A DNA stretch of 64,000 bases. Origin: Apodemus sylvaticus (lineage: Eukaryota; Chordata; Mammalia; Rodentia; Muridae). The first letter of the stretch is position 1; each line of letters opens with the position of its first letter. The translations under genes and the position numbers were made by a program. The notes beneath the pieces were generated by a model that saw nothing but the letters and a program-made list of their open reading frames with translations, made no database searches and had not been told where the DNA came from. The stretch lies in contig NC_067495.1 in NCBI RefSeq assembly GCF_947179515.1, positions 89,153,861 to 89,217,860 on the forward strand, written 5' to 3'. Below, in pieces: positions 22,914 through 36,139 of this stretch.

Positions 22914-23230
22914 CAGTAGGCACAAGGAAAGAACCCATAATCCCTGTCCTGGGCAGATACCAACTAGAACTCTGGCTAATTTCCTGCACTAATTAAGGTC
23001 ATAGTGTCATTACTAAGCTTTAAAAAGCCCTTTTTTGATAAGTAGATTGTTATCTGATTACAAAGGCTACCTACAAAGTACATATCCACTTATATTACAG
23101 TATAATGTTTATAAAATCCAATAATATGACTTATGTACAATACAATTATATACAGTAGCTACTTTAAGAATTAAGGTAAGCTTGGTGACATACTAATTTT
23201 GTATACACATGTTAAACATGTGACTTGTAT
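22914..23230. other. No recognised feature before the gap
   Basis: AT-rich. A small inverted repeat CACATGT-TAA-ACATGTG lies at about 23,206-23,222, just before the gap. Confidence 0.4.
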
Positions 23231-23430
23231 NNNNNNNNNNNNNNNNNNNNNNNNNNNNNNNNNNNNNNNNNNNNNNNNNNNNNNNNNNNNNNNNNNNNNN
23301 NNNNNNNNNNNNNNNNNNNNNNNNNNNNNNNNNNNNNNNNNNNNNNNNNNNNNNNNNNNNNNNNNNNNNNNNNNNNNNNNNNNNNNNNNNNNNNNNNNNN
23401 NNNNNNNNNNNNNNNNNNNNNNNNNNNNNN
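23231..23430. other. Assembly gap (200 N)
   Basis: Exactly 200 unknown bases. The round length suggests a placeholder and not a measured size. Translations across it are meaningless. Confidence 0.99.
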
Positions 23431-23908
23431 TGTGTATTCCCTCACTACGTATCTTTTTATACTTAGTGTGTTCATGTGCAGTATATGAATGTGTGTTTAC
23501 ATAAAAATGTGTAATAACATTAAATGTAGAAAAAATTCATTCTAAAATTATCACGGTTTTACCTTTTCTCTCTTGGGTCATAGCTTCCTGCATATTCTCT
23601 AAAAGATTCTTCTGAGCCAAGGAAATCCTAGGTCTTTGCATTGAGGGACAATGTTATAAAAGAATTAGTTTTAGAGAAAACCATTACTAGATCTATGTCT
23701 GTGAACAATTAATGCCAGGCTGGCTGACTAGGAAAGACATATCTGTTATTATGAAATTTTACATAAAATTATTTGTAGTCTGTCAAAAGCAAGGTTCCCA
23801 AAATTGGTATAAATGTTTGAGGATATTTATCAGTCAAAGGCAAGTACACAGTTGTATACCCACATTGAAATCTTCAAACAATGTCTTTGGCATTAAAAGA
23901 AGAATTCT

Positions 23909-23982
23909 GTCTAGTTCCAAGAACATACACAGAAATAGAAGAAACAGTCTAGTTCCAAGAACATACACAGAAATAGAAGAAA
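23909..23982. repeat. 38-bp tandem duplication
   Basis: A 36-bp segment starting GTCTAGTTCCAAGAACATAC is present at 23,909-23,944 and again at 23,947-23,982 with no mismatch, a period of 38. Confidence 0.95.
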
Positions 23983-25644
23983 TTAATACAATATCGAGTA
24001 TCCTGTAATTTTATTTCTTAAGTTATTGAAATATAGGTCTGGTAACACTCATCATACCACCTGTTTATGTATTCCAGGATTATAATTTGTATATAGATCA
24101 AAATACTTTCTTTTGTAGTGTTCAAAAATGATTATAGATAGATTTTTTAAAGCATCCAGTCTTCATACTGATAAGAATAAAAATCAAAGAATATATCATT
24201 TTAATTATGACTTTGAACAAGCTACATATATTTATATCTTTTCCTATCAATATTGAAATGGAATGTTTCATAGATACTGTTTATATTACCAGAGTAGGTT
24301 CAAGATGGGAACAATGAACTCTAATTTTTTTAGTGACTTTAAAAAGACCTTTATACCTTATAATTAATTGGCCAACTAGGGAAAACTGCTGTAGAAATAA
24401 ATGCATTTCAAATAGTATTCCATAGTAGATGGCATTTGTTCAAAACCCTTTTTTCCTGAAGTCTATTAAAACATGCATGAGAAACTACCAATTACTTAGC
24501 CCAGAGAGAATTCTGAACAGAAAACGCTGGGGGAATTATCATACAATAATAATAAAGACACTGAATGTGTTACCTAGGGCCTGAGATCATATACTCATGG
24601 TGACTTCAGTGACAGGGTTTTATAACTAATTAGGTCGGTCTATGTGCTTCGGCATCAGTTTAAACAGTGGACTCCTACTTCTTGAAAAATTAAAATTTAT
24701 TTACGTGAAATGTGCAGAAAACTGCCAGTCTTAAAGTGACATTAGATAGCCTACTCCTTAGAATACTTTTCACCGCTATATACCATTTGCGATGATTGTC
24801 TGGAAGCACAACATTAGGTGATAAGGTATTAGTCTTCACATTTTCCTAAGGACTCTAACATCCTGAATTTAATGCAGAAGAAAATGTGTGCAACATAAGA
24901 TGCAGATGAAATTATATTTTTCTCTCCTTTTGAACTGAACTGAAACTTACTTGCTCATCACAGACTTATTTATCACAAACCAGCCATTTGAATGAGATCA
25001 TTTTGCAAGTTAGGAATATATACATGAAATGTGTTTCATTTTTTTTCCTCTCATTTGACCATCATGTTATTCACATTAATTCCATTTGGAAAACTGAAAT
25101 TTGACTGTATTAGGTAGATAATGTTTGATCTTACAGTCTCTGCCACCATGTTTCTCTTAACACAACTGCTGGTTTAAAGCAGAAAATTTATAATTCATTT
25201 TCATTTAGTATAGCATATTTTTAAACTCCTTATCTGTTCATTATTTGTCATAGAAAAAAAGCTTGAAGAACTATTAGAAAATTATTCACCTCTCATCTTG
25301 CCTTAAGTTGAGTGAACACCAGCCCAAATGTGAGTGGGGAGTTGCCCTCAGTCATTATTCATATTAGTGATGATATTGGCAAGATAGATGGTGATAAATC
25401 TTTGTCAGGAAAATAGATTGCAAAAGGAATAATAAAACTTATACTGGGAAAACAAAACGAGAACACTTTCATAATACAAACACCTTTTCTGCACTATACC
25501 ATAATAAACATGAGAGTATGAGTCAACAAAACTTTGATATTGTAGAATAAGTTCCAGTTAAATTTGAGATTGAACAGTTTGACAATGTGGTTAAAATAAC
25601 TATTAGCATTGTTCCCAAACATGTTCACCTGAAATCTAAATTTC
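23983..25644. other. Single-copy-looking AT-rich DNA
   Basis: No gene or clear repeat was seen. Confidence 0.5.
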
Positions 25645-25795
25645 ACTGGGCCTAGTGGTATAAACCTACAATCTCAGCACATGGGACAAGGACATATCAG
25701 GCTTAGGACTTCAAGTTTACTCTTTTTTATACAGCAACTCTGAGCTCAGCCCAGGGCTATAGGGATCCTTGTCTCTAAAAAAGAAAAAAAAAACC
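25645..25795 (+). mobile_element. Degenerate B1/B4-type SINE
   Basis: GGGCCTAGTGGTATAAACC, ACAATCTCAGCACATGGGAC and a final CCTTGTCTCTAAAAAAG with an A tail follow the 7SL-derived SINE layout. Heavily diverged, and B1 versus B4/RSINE is unresolved. Confidence 0.55.
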
Positions 25796-26269
25796 CTCAA
25801 AACAAGACCTTAAAACAGTCCTAAATTTCAACTATGTTATATGCTGATAACACTCTGAGGACCCTGTTTGAAAGAAATCAATATCCAGGCTTACTTAATA
25901 CATTGAAAACTGTTACCCGAAACTACACAGTTCTTATTAAAGTCTGTTTCATATGAACAAATAAGAAATAATTGCATAAAATTATGAAATTTTAATGTGT
26001 ATTAAATTATGACAAACATCTTTCTTTTCATCTTCCTAAGGTATATATTTACTGTATCTGAAACAGGGTTATAAAAAGACATTTTTATCCAAATATTATA
26101 ACGTACCTTGACTGTGTAACCCCATTTTCTCATCTTCTCCTTTCACCCCACTCCTTAATTTCTCTTTACCCTTAGATAAGACCATTTCATATTGCTTGTA
26201 CATAATATGACAGTTAAGTTACCTAAGAAGGAATACTATTAACACAATATTTATCCAGTGGTGGGGATG
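25796..26269. other. No recognised feature
   Basis: AT-rich spacer between a SINE and an L1 3'UTR. Confidence 0.4.
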
Positions 26270-27385
26270 ACTTTTTGAAAATTCATCAAATAATCAAGAT
26301 ACAATTCACAGACTATATGAAGTTCAAGAAGAAGGAAGACCAAAATATGGATGCTTCAGTCCTCCTTATATGGCAGAAAACAAAACACTCACAGGACATA
26401 AAGTGTGGGAAAGACATAGGAGGAAGCAAGGAGGGGAAGGGGGAGAATGGGAGGGCAGGATCAGGTATGAGAGGATGCAAGAATGATATACAGAAGGTCA
26501 AGAATTTGCACAGAGGTGTGGAGCAATGGGGATGGGGAACTGGGGGTAGCCACCAGCAAGTCCCAGATGCCAGGAAAACAAGAGGCTCCCAGGATCCAAA
26601 GGGGATGAGATTAGCTTCAATGCCCAAAAATGGGAGAGAGAATCTGTAGGGATCACATCCAGAGGTTAGGCAAGGCTCCCAGTTGGGGCATGTGGCCGCC
26701 CACTAATCTCCAATTTTTTAACCCAGAATTTCTCCTGTCTAAAGGACGTACAGGGACAAAGTGTGGAGCAGAGAATGAAGGAAAGGCCATCCAGAGACTG
26801 CCCCATCTGGAGATCTATCTCAAATACAGACAAACCCAGACACTATTGCCGATGCCAAGAAGTGCTTGCTGATAGGAACCTGTTATAGCTGTCTCCTGAG
26901 AAGCTCTACCAGAGCCTAACAAATACAGAGGCAGATGCTCACAGCCAACCATTGGACTTAGCATGGGTTCCCCAATGGAGGAGTTAGAGAAAGGACTAAA
27001 GGAGCTGAAGGGGTTTGAAACCCCATAGGAAGAACAACAACATCAATCAACCAGTACCCCCAGAGCTCCCAGGGAGTAAACAAGCAACCAAAGAGTACAC
27101 ATGGAGCGACCCATGGCTCCAGATACATATGTAGCAGAGGATGGCATTGTCTGGCATCAGTAGGAGGAGAAGCCCTTGGCCTTGTAAAGGCTTGATTCCC
27201 AGTGTAAGGGAATGCCAGGGCAGTGAGGTCAGAGTGGGTGGGTAGGATGGGGAACATCCTCATAGAAGAAGGGAGAGGGGGCATGGCAGAGGGGGGTTCT
27301 GTGTAGGAAACCAGGAAAATGGGATAACATTTGAAATGTAAATAAATAAAATATCCAATAAAAAAAGAAAAAGAAAAACCAGATC
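26270..27385 (+). mobile_element. L1 3'UTR fragment (older murine type)
   Basis: Begins near GATACAATTCACAGAC and GAAGTTCAAGAAGAAGGAAG, and passes through CTGTCTCCTGAGAAGCTCT, GCTCACAGCCAACCATTGG, AGAGTACACATGGAGCGACC and CATATGTAGCAGAGGATGG. It ends with AACATTTGAAATGTAAATAAA, ATATCCAATAAAAAA and an A-rich tail. It matches the segments at 29.6, 36.1 and 40.9 kb, so a family is well represented here. It is all 3'UTR; the ORF of about 124 codons inside is not a gene. Confidence 0.8.
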
Positions 27386-29541
27386 ATTGTTGCTGAGTTT
27401 TACAATGATTCATTTCTGTGCACCAATGTTGTCTGAACTAATAGGAAAATGTTTGGGAGCCATTCCTTTTAAATGGTTAATAAGAATGATTTTTTTGGTA
27501 GTACATTCTAAAGTACATGCAAAGTTAAGAAACTGATAGACATGGAAAAGAGGAAAAGACACAAAGAATAACTATCCCCTTAAGTGTGTCCCAAAGCAAT
27601 TATCTTTCAGACTCATGATTGATGTCTATGCTTCTAACCTTACAGTCATATTTTAAAATCCCTGACAAACCCAGTGTTTTTTCCTAGTTTAGTGATGGCT
27701 GCATGTGCACCAGTCCTGATAAAGTCAGAAGAATTCCCATATGTGCAACTTAACTACTCCAGGGTTAAAATATCCTGTATGTCTATGTGAGTCTAACAGA
27801 ATCCTAGTGGTAAATGAAATCATTGAGTTGATCTGGAACAGCAAAATGGACACAATTAGATTGGCTGTGAAATCCCAGACACGAAATGTTGCTAGTTCAA
27901 GATGAAGTTCCTCGCAGTGCCAAAATATCTTGTTTTTGATAACTGACTTACATTTAAAATATTTCTTAGAGTGTTTGCAGCTGAAATGTTATCAGCACTG
28001 AAAGCTCAAATGTCCTTTCCCTGAATTTTGATGAAGTTCAAAAACAGAAGCTATTAGCATTTACTGTTTTACTTTGAAATATCTTTTGACTTCCCAGGTA
28101 CCTAAGGAGCTGGAATTGAGTTTAATGTTTTTCTTAACTCTGATTCAAAAATGAAATTGGATGATATCAGTAGTACTCTAATTTTGTAGTCTAACAATAT
28201 ATGGTAAAACAACACTGCCATTTGCAACATTGAATTAGGTATTACTTGTGTATTGAGGGAGAAAACACTTAAAACCCATATGGAAAGTTCAAGAGGAGGT
28301 TAGAAAAAAATTCCAGAAAGAGTAAAGTATTATTGAAAAAAAATTAAGAAATGGGGCTGGATCAGAGTTATACTTGGTAGACTCTGTTATTGAAATGCAA
28401 ACAATATACTGTTATTTGATACCAGAGTTACTTTTCCCATTTTCCTTCTTGATTTATAACTCCAATTTTATATTCAGTTGTTAACAATCATACAAAGTCT
28501 GTTCAAATCTACAGAGATAATGAAAAATAAATGATGCTATAAAACCTAGTCAAAATTAACACTGGGCTATTAAGATGTCAAGTTACAAAGGGTTAGTTTC
28601 ATCAGGTATACCATTTTGTAGTACAGTATTGGGCCACTACAGGGGAAATAAATTATTCAGCCTCTTCTTGTTTTTGAATTCTAGGAGCAACTTGTGCAAG
28701 CAGATTCTGTCTCTTGCTCTGACAGAGCATGGAAAATAATTCAGGCTTTATTCTTGTAGAATCTGAATGGGAGTCTGTGATGATTTTAACGTCTCTCTTT
28801 GAAAATTCCAGTGTATTTTAATGATACAGTGAATCATCAGTGTTGGTGAAAGGTTTCATTACTCATTGTATCAAGTTGAAATGCTCCATTACTCATTATA
28901 CCAGGTTCAAATAAGATATAACTCCTTTGTAACATAATGCTTATTTATTAAAATGTATTTATCTTGTCTGGTACATTAATATGTGTTTTTCATAAGAGAT
29001 GTAATTTTGGTAACAATTTCCAACAAAATTAGAACAGTTATCTGAAACCTTTGAGACAATTTAGTAGAATATTAATCTTACAAAATTACTATGCTAATAA
29101 TGTTCTTCTATGTAAACACAGTGAAGCTTCATTGTAGCATTCCTGAAGTGATTTGTAATCCATCACTTGCCGTCTGCAAGTGGAGAAAAACATTTTTTAA
29201 TACCAATGTTACCTTGACATCTATAATTCTGACCATACCACAGTTTTCTTCATTTTCTGATGAAATTAATTGCAAATACTTTTTGATGAAGTAGTCATAA
29301 ATGAAGGGACATATTCTGTACCATAGCAACCAAATATATTTGCTGTTAGCTGTATCTGCCCATGGAACTTGAATGCAAGTAATTAGTACATTTTATCATC
29401 ATGATCTTTTACTTTTATTTCTTAAAAGAACAAAATGTTGTATTGACAGGTTGTGGCCTCAAAGACATGTAAGGTCAAATGAAAATGCTATATATATATA
29501 TATCTTACTATTAAGGGGTAGAGTATAAAAAGTGCTTTGCT
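27386..29541. other. Single-copy-looking AT-rich DNA
   Basis: No gene recognised. An imperfect 30-bp-period doublet of CATTACTCATT... lies at 28,857-28,912 (about 22 of 26 positions agree). Confidence 0.5.
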
Positions 29542-29552
29542 GGAAATCTATT

Positions 29553-29990
29553 GAGTATTTTATTTGTTTACATTTTAAAGTTATCCCCTCCTTTCCTGGT
29601 TTCCCCTCCAGAAACCCCCTATCCCATCCTCCCTCCACTGCTTCAATGAGGGTGTTCCCCTACCTACCCACTCCTGCCTCACCACCCTGGCATTCCCCTA
29701 TACTGAGGCATCGAGACTGCACAGAAACAAGGTCCTCTCCTCTCATTGATGTCTGGCCAGGCCACCCTCTGCTACATATGCAGCTGGAGCCATGGGTCCT
29801 TCCAAGCGTACTCATTGGTTGGTGTCTTAGTCCACCGGAGCTCTGGGGACTCTGGTTGGTTGATCATGTTGTTCATCCTATGGGGCTGCAAACCCCTTCT
29901 GCTCCTTCAGTTCTTTCTCTAACTCCTCCATTTGGGATGCCATGCTCAGTCCAATGGTTGGCTGCAATCATCAGCCTCTGTATTTGGAAG
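29553..29990 (-). mobile_element. L1 3'UTR fragment (same family as 26,270-27,385)
   Basis: The reverse complement shows GCAGCCAACCATTGGACTGAG, CATATGTAGCAGAGGGTGG and the 3' end AAAATGTAAACAAAT. A possible TSD is GGAAATCTATT (29,542-29,552) against GGATATCTATT (30,010-30,020), one mismatch, but about 20 bases before the right copy are not recognisably L1. ORFs on the plus strand are shadows. Confidence 0.8.
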
Positions 29991-30754
29991 ACGGGCAAGC
30001 TAAATATAAGGATATCTATTTTGGAGAAGTGAAATAACTAACAGTAAAATGTATAGTTTTCATGTATATAAAGCAAATGAAATGGAAATGAGAAAACTGC
30101 CTACTTCCTGTTTAATGGGCCTAAATTGTACATGTTGATTGACTTGAAATGCCAGATTGAGAAGTCAAAATGGAATATAAAAGAGAACAGCTTAAGATAC
30201 TTTCCAAATGCTGGTAATGCACATTTTGGGGGTGCTTATGATACTGATGGATATCATTTTGTTTGCAAGCTTTATTTTTAAGGTTTACTTGTAAAACCTT
30301 ACATTTCAAATGACAAAAACACCATTTTTTTAATCAACACAGAGTCATGAAAGGAATTATTATTTTCATTTTATGGAAGAAGCTGAGTTTCAAAACAAGT
30401 CGCATAATTTATTGAATATTATATTGGTAGTAAGAAGAATTCCAACATGGATATCTGGTTCTTTGCTCTGCAAAAAAAGCATTCATCTGGGTATGTGGAA
30501 CGGAGCTATGGAGAGCTTCAAAGAGAATTATATCCTCCAGTAGAAAAATAAATATATAAATGTCAAAAATAATATGTTTACATGGTACTGTGCATATAAT
30601 TTCCATTGTTTCATTCCCATTTTTAATCAGTTGCTCAGCATCATGCACACAATATCATATTTCCTTGGAGAGTAGTCAGATTGCTACAAGGATATTGACA
30701 GTTTGTCAAAAAATGAAAGAAGAAAATTTATCCTTAAAGAGCATGGATATGGAA
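29991..30754. other. No recognised feature
   Basis: AT-rich, no gene seen. Confidence 0.4.
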
Positions 30755-30935
30755 GCTTGAGAGATGTCTCAGTTGTTGAAAGCTTGATTCCCAACACCCA
30801 TGTCAGATGGTTCACATCTACTTGTAACTCCAGCTGCATGGAATCCCACATATTCTTTTAGAATCCAAGGGCATTTACACTTTCAAACACAACACAAACA
30901 TACATGTATACATGATAAAAAATAAATCAAAATAT
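30755..30935 (+). mobile_element. B2/B3-family SINE
   Basis: GCTTGAGAGATGTCTCAGTTG, TTGATTCCCAACACCCATG, TTGTAACTCCAGCTGCATGG and a CACATACATGTATACATG segment before AAAAAATAAATC follow the B2/B3 order. Confidence 0.75.
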
Positions 30936-31412
30936 AAAGGCATCAGTATGCCATTCAAATACCATAAAGAAATCTTTTACATCCAAAAGCATTATGCAAG
31001 ACACTTACTGTGGAGGCAATGTAGGTAGTAAAGCCTTGCTTTTGTGTAGTACAATGTGTGCTTGTATACCCATATCATCTTACTCTCTTTTCTCTAATCA
31101 TAAGAACTCTGGTACCACAGATTGCTCAAGAAAGAAAGACAGAAAGAAAAACCTTCTAAACAGAACAAATTTTTAAAGAAAACTATATATTATGTATTCA
31201 TTGAAAATATTATTTTGACTGAGTCTGGGGCCCTAGCTTCTATACCCACTTCACTGTCTACCTGAAATTTCAGCCAATACTTCAGAGAAGGACCAAGATA
31301 GTGAACCATGGACTGGTAGGAGCTCAAGCTTGGGATATTAAATAAATTATGTCAGCCCCAAAGATAGACAGTTCTGTCTGTTACTTCTATCACTCCTTAA
31401 GAAAAAAATACA

Positions 31413-31414
<2 letters not shown>

Positions 31415-31482
<68 letters not shown>
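31415..31482. repeat. (TA)34 microsatellite
   Basis: 68 bp of perfect TA directly before a B1 element. Confidence 0.98.
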
Positions 31483-31483
<1 letters not shown>

Positions 31484-31484
<1 letters not shown>

Positions 31485-31650
31485 CTGCCATGCAGTGGTG
31501 ACACACACCTTTTATCCAAGCACTTGGGAGGCAGAGGCAGGTGGATTTCTGGGTTGGAGGCCAGCCTGGTCTACAAAGTGAGTTCCAGGACATCCAGGGC
31601 TACACAGAGAAACCCTGTCTCAAACAAACAAACAAACAAACAAACAAAAC
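31484..31650 (+). mobile_element. B1 SINE with (CAAA)n tail
   Basis: GCAGTGGTGACACACACC, CACTTGGGAGGCAGAGGCAGG, GGCCAGCCTGGTCTAC and GAGAAACCCTGTCTC, then CAAA units at 31,621-31,650. Well preserved. Confidence 0.95.
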
Positions 31651-34600
31651 CCCTATATTTCTTGAAGAAAATATTTTCATTGCATAGCATTTCATGGTTA
31701 CCAGCTATTTAAACTTACCCAGAGCCCCAAGGAACTTGTAGAAAATCTGCTAAAAATTTTTAGACAATCACCACTTTTGCTAGAAAACACATTCCAAATT
31801 TCATTTTTCTTCCAAAAACAAATGAGTAAAAAGAAAACATTTATTTTAATGCCAAATTTTGAGGAGAAGATAATAGGATGCCCAAATGACAGCAAAATTA
31901 TTTCTGAAAATCTTTATTGAGAAAAACCCCATTAGGATGGTAAAATTTTGTAGTTTCACAGCTGATGCTATGATAGAAAACAGTATTCATCTACATTCCC
32001 AGCATCATAAATAGATAGCACTGAGATTTTCTGGAAATATTAGCAAAAGTGAAATGAGAATTTATACCATTTCATTGCACAAGGGTTCTTTATTTTTTCA
32101 AGAACAAAGAGTAATTTCTAATTGTATTGTTGAAATTGTGAAAGTACATAAAGCATACTAGAGACACAGGGACTATTCATGACTTTCCTTCTAACTTCAA
32201 TCAACTCCATCCACATGTCTAAAATTTCAGACTAGTAATGAGATCCATTCCTTAAAAACTGAAACATGAGCAAAATTAGTAGATGAGTGCCTCATTTGTC
32301 TTGAGAGGCTATTGCTACTCCACTCCACATTTCATGCAAAAATACTATTAAAGACTTCTAGTTACAAAGAATAGTGAACAGATAGATTAATTTGTTTATA
32401 AGTACGATGGTAGATAGGAACTCAGATTTGTCTAATCTCTAAAATACTGCACACAACTGCACTCATATCCTCAAAGCATTTGTTTTTAATATGAAAGATT
32501 CATAGGAAAGCATCAAGGAAAGAAAGGGGAAGAATGAGTAAAAACAAGAGAGTCTAAGATAGTCCTTGTCATATAACGTCTGAAAGCATATCTGTACCAG
32601 TTTGTGTACACAGTTTTCCTTACTGAGCTATCTGCTATGAACTATGTATAGCTATATAAGGAGTAAGATAGAGGCCAATGGACAAAATAATTCACATGGT
32701 GCCCTTACATGTCCTCCAGAAGTACAGGCTACTATATTGCTACAAATAAAAGAGTGTATTATGAAAATCTAACTTCTGAGCCTAAAGCTCCTCTTTCAGC
32801 CACACTCTTCTGATGAGGTTGCTGCCCATACTTTTCACTTATTTAGGAATTTTAGCCTATGTAGCTCCTGTGACAATGTTTCTCAGAAGAATCTTACAAG
32901 ACAAGAGGGGGAAAAATAAATACACAGATGATCCATTATCCAATGTACAGAAAATTTTTCAATTAACTAAAGACCAAATGCAATTATGTCATGAAGATAA
33001 GTGACTAGAGAGCACATAACTGTGTAGCTTGCCAGCTTAATATTTCTTAAGTTAAGGCTCCATGATTGTTTAAACTCCAAGTTAGACTATATGGGGAAAA
33101 GATCATCTCTGTTCTACTATGAACATATGAAAGGAATAACCACAATGGTTAATGAGTATTGACCATCCCTGACATTACTGAATCTAATAGATATTCTCAT
33201 GTAATTATTAATAATTATCCACAGAGAGTATTTTTATTTAGCTTTTGTGGAAAACTACTAAATTTGACTCTGTTCTTAATATTTGGTCTAGCTTTACTAC
33301 ACAGTGCCAACAAAAGTATCCTTCAGAATAACAACTCTAGATTATCAAAATAGCTTCTGTGGGCATGTATGAGGTGGACCACGAGGGATTGCTAGCATTG
33401 CTACATGGAGAGACTGATAGAAAGGTAGGGTAGAGAGAAGTATCGCTTAGATCCTTTTCCTAAAGTTTATCCCAGTTTTGTAGACACAAATCCCAGAAGT
33501 TCTAATGTGGTTTGCAATTATTGGAAACTGCATGATAGAGACTAGAATTGATCCTTGGCTGGTAGGTAATGGGCAGGTGCTAAAATTTTTGAGCATGGCA
33601 GGAACTTGATCCGGATGTGGTGGAGTAAAGAGGGATAAATGGTGAGAGAACAATTAGAAAGCTATAAAAGTAGCCCAGGATGAAAGGTAATGAGAGCATT
33701 AACCAGAGCGTTGACAGTGGAAAGAGAATGAAAGGTACAGATGTAAGAGATAGCAAGCAAGTAGGATCAAGAGCTCTTAGAAACTGATTGTGTATGAAGG
33801 GCCAGATAGAGAGAGGAGTCTAGAGTGACTTGAGTGCTCCAGTCTGAGTGACAGGGAGAGAAGATTTTACTATTAATAGAAAAAAAGAGTGGACAATGTT
33901 TGTTGCAAGGACAAGTGGGATATTCAGTTGGAGATGTGAATCACTCCTATGGAAACATGTGGAATAGATATGCAAAGGAGGTTGCAAAAAGTGAAACCAG
34001 AAGGCTCTGGGTTGGGTAAAATAAAGTGTAAAGTCATACAAATAGTGAGAATGTAAGGGACAAGATGCAATATTGCAGTAATTATGAACTTGAGCACAGT
34101 GAAAAGTAGTGAAGGAAACAAAACCACTTAGGAGAATGACAAAGTAATTCTAATCCTCACTAGACACCAAAAAAAGTGTAGCTTTTGTTAAAGCTCCTCC
34201 AGGCTGGGTAGAAGAAGGTAGGGACTTGTATTTCAGAGAAGGAAAAAAATGGCATTATATCTCTAAATACAACACAATTTCAGGCTTAGAACCTATAAAG
34301 CCTTTGAAGTCATAGATATTTATGACTAACAGGTAGTGTCTGCTATGCATTATATATTAGGCAATAGACTCGTGTGAAGTTACAGCAGGTTAGCCTTAAA
34401 CTGAACTTGAATAATCAATGGATCAAGGTTTTGACATATGTTCCGTTTACTTTAATTCAAAGCATCATTAAATCAAATATGGGATGCATTTTTACTGTCC
34501 TTTGATCTGTGTCTTCTGGGTATTTTAAATAACATTTCCTAGTCAGTCAAAGCTGCATTTAAATTGTATATTAAGGGTCTGACTTAACTTCATAAAAACA

Positions 34601-35370
34601 AGGACATTCAGAGTTAATGTTGAAAACATTGACCTTAACTTACCCCATCAAACCTCTAAAAAAAATGTTGCCTCGTTTTTCCTTGTGTTTTCATACTTTT
34701 AGATAAAATGCAAATGCAAAAAAGAATGTGTGAACTTGACAACCTAATGAAGGTGGTCCAAAAGAAAGGACAGATGGAGAGAGTGGGTGAACCAAATCAA
34801 ACACAGGGAAATTGCTGCATAGTTTTTACACATTGCCCTAAGACAGTTTTTGGTATATTCAGATTAACACTATGACATTTTAAAACTAGAAGTAAATAAT
34901 TATGGACTTAGCTCTTGTTTCTTATTCTGGGAGTCAAGAAGCTGAATAACATCCTTAAATTGATGAGGATTCCTTCCATGTCCTTGCTTTCACTAATCTG
35001 TAGCTCCCATCTTTCTCTCCAGCTGTCACAGCTTGTCCCATAGCTTGCATGGTTTCCAAGTTTGATGCTTAACCAATCCTTTAAAAGTCTAATGCTTATG
35101 CCTCATTTTCACCTTCTGAAAGTCTCTAGTCTCCACTTAACAGAAGAATAGCAAGACACACAGAAAAGTGAATAGGAGCTAAAGTATTACTGATCTTGAT
35201 TATATTCTCAAGAGTGCCTTAGCTTGTTCTCCAGCCCCTAGTAGAATCAGATTCTATGATAGACCGTCCTCAGGGAATAATGTAGAGAGTAATCCAACAG
35301 AACAGGTGATGCCTTGCTATGACACATATAAAAAGTACACAAGTCACAAGTGGATATCTGCACTCACATT
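31651..35370. other. Single-copy-looking DNA, no repeat family recognised
   Basis: 3.7 kb with no clear transposon. A 63-codon ORF at 32,813-33,004 starts with a hydrophobic segment (MRLLPILFTYLGILAY) and lies just downstream of a CTCCTCTTTCAG acceptor-like string, but matches nothing I know. The part at 33.4-34.1 kb is less AT-rich than its surroundings. No gene is claimed. Confidence 0.45.
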
Positions 35371-35459
35371 TGTGTGTGTGTGTGTGTGTGTGTATACAAA
35401 TTCATGCATATAAAAGATAACATGTATATACATACAGATAAAATAAAATAAAATAAAAT
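35371..35459. repeat. (TG)n and (AAAAT)n, probable SINE tail
   Basis: TG array 35,371-35,393, then AT-rich DNA with CATGCATATA and an ATAAAATAAAATAAAATAAAA run at 35,440-35,459. The arrangement resembles the 3' end of a B3/B4 SINE, but the head is not identifiable. Confidence 0.5.
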
Positions 35460-36139
35460 GATGTATTTAAATATAATTCTTTTGGGCAGAAAATGTAGTT
35501 AAGTGGAAGAAGAAACTGCCACCAAGTGTGCAAATTTAAATTTAATTTAAATTAAATTAAAGCGAGAACTGTGGAAGGCGAGAACTATACCTGTAGTTTG
35601 TCCTCTTCTACATTCCCTCCCCTTCATCACACACATTAAAGATAGAGCTTTCATAATCTAAGTTACAGATATCTGAATAAAAATGTGTTTTAGGCCAGCC
35701 AGAATGGGAGGCTTCTTCATGATGGTCTTTCCCTCTGTGTTTTTATAAAACATGTTGGATTGCTGCTGAATTTGTATTCATATAAGAGTGCCCCTAAAAT
35801 GAAACTACACATTTGGTTTTGTAGAACTTCAGCAACAACAGCAATATAAACAAGTTATAAATAATTAGCTATATATTTATTAATAGGAAATATTTTAAAG
35901 GGAAACATAACACTTAAATAGATCTTTAACAATGTGCTTATTTTGATTCCTTTGGTCACCATCTGCATCACTGTATTTTCTTTGGTCCACTGTGAGTATG
36001 TGGAGTTAACTCAAGGACTGCTCATTAGCAAAATGCATTTGTGACTAAAAAATACCTGAAGCACCATAAAATCAGTAGATTTTGTAATATAGGCCCAAAT
36101 GAGAACTAATATTTCCAAACATTTTATTTAATACATTAA
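35460..36139. other. No recognised feature
   Basis: Contains a TTTAAATTTAATTTAAATTAAA self-complementary patch near 35,535-35,560 and two close copies of GCGAGAACT. Otherwise plain AT-rich sequence. Confidence 0.4.

Noticed and set aside
22508..22996. Long ORFs rich in Phe/Leu/Ser or Lys/Glu/Arg across the purine tract
   Set aside because: They are translations of a simple repeat without stops in any frame, not genes.
23199..23504. ORFs spanning the N gap
   Set aside because: They consist of unknown residues.
29532..30032. 166-codon plus-strand ORF
   Set aside because: It lies antisense to an L1 3'UTR; the same pattern recurs in other copies of that 3'UTR.
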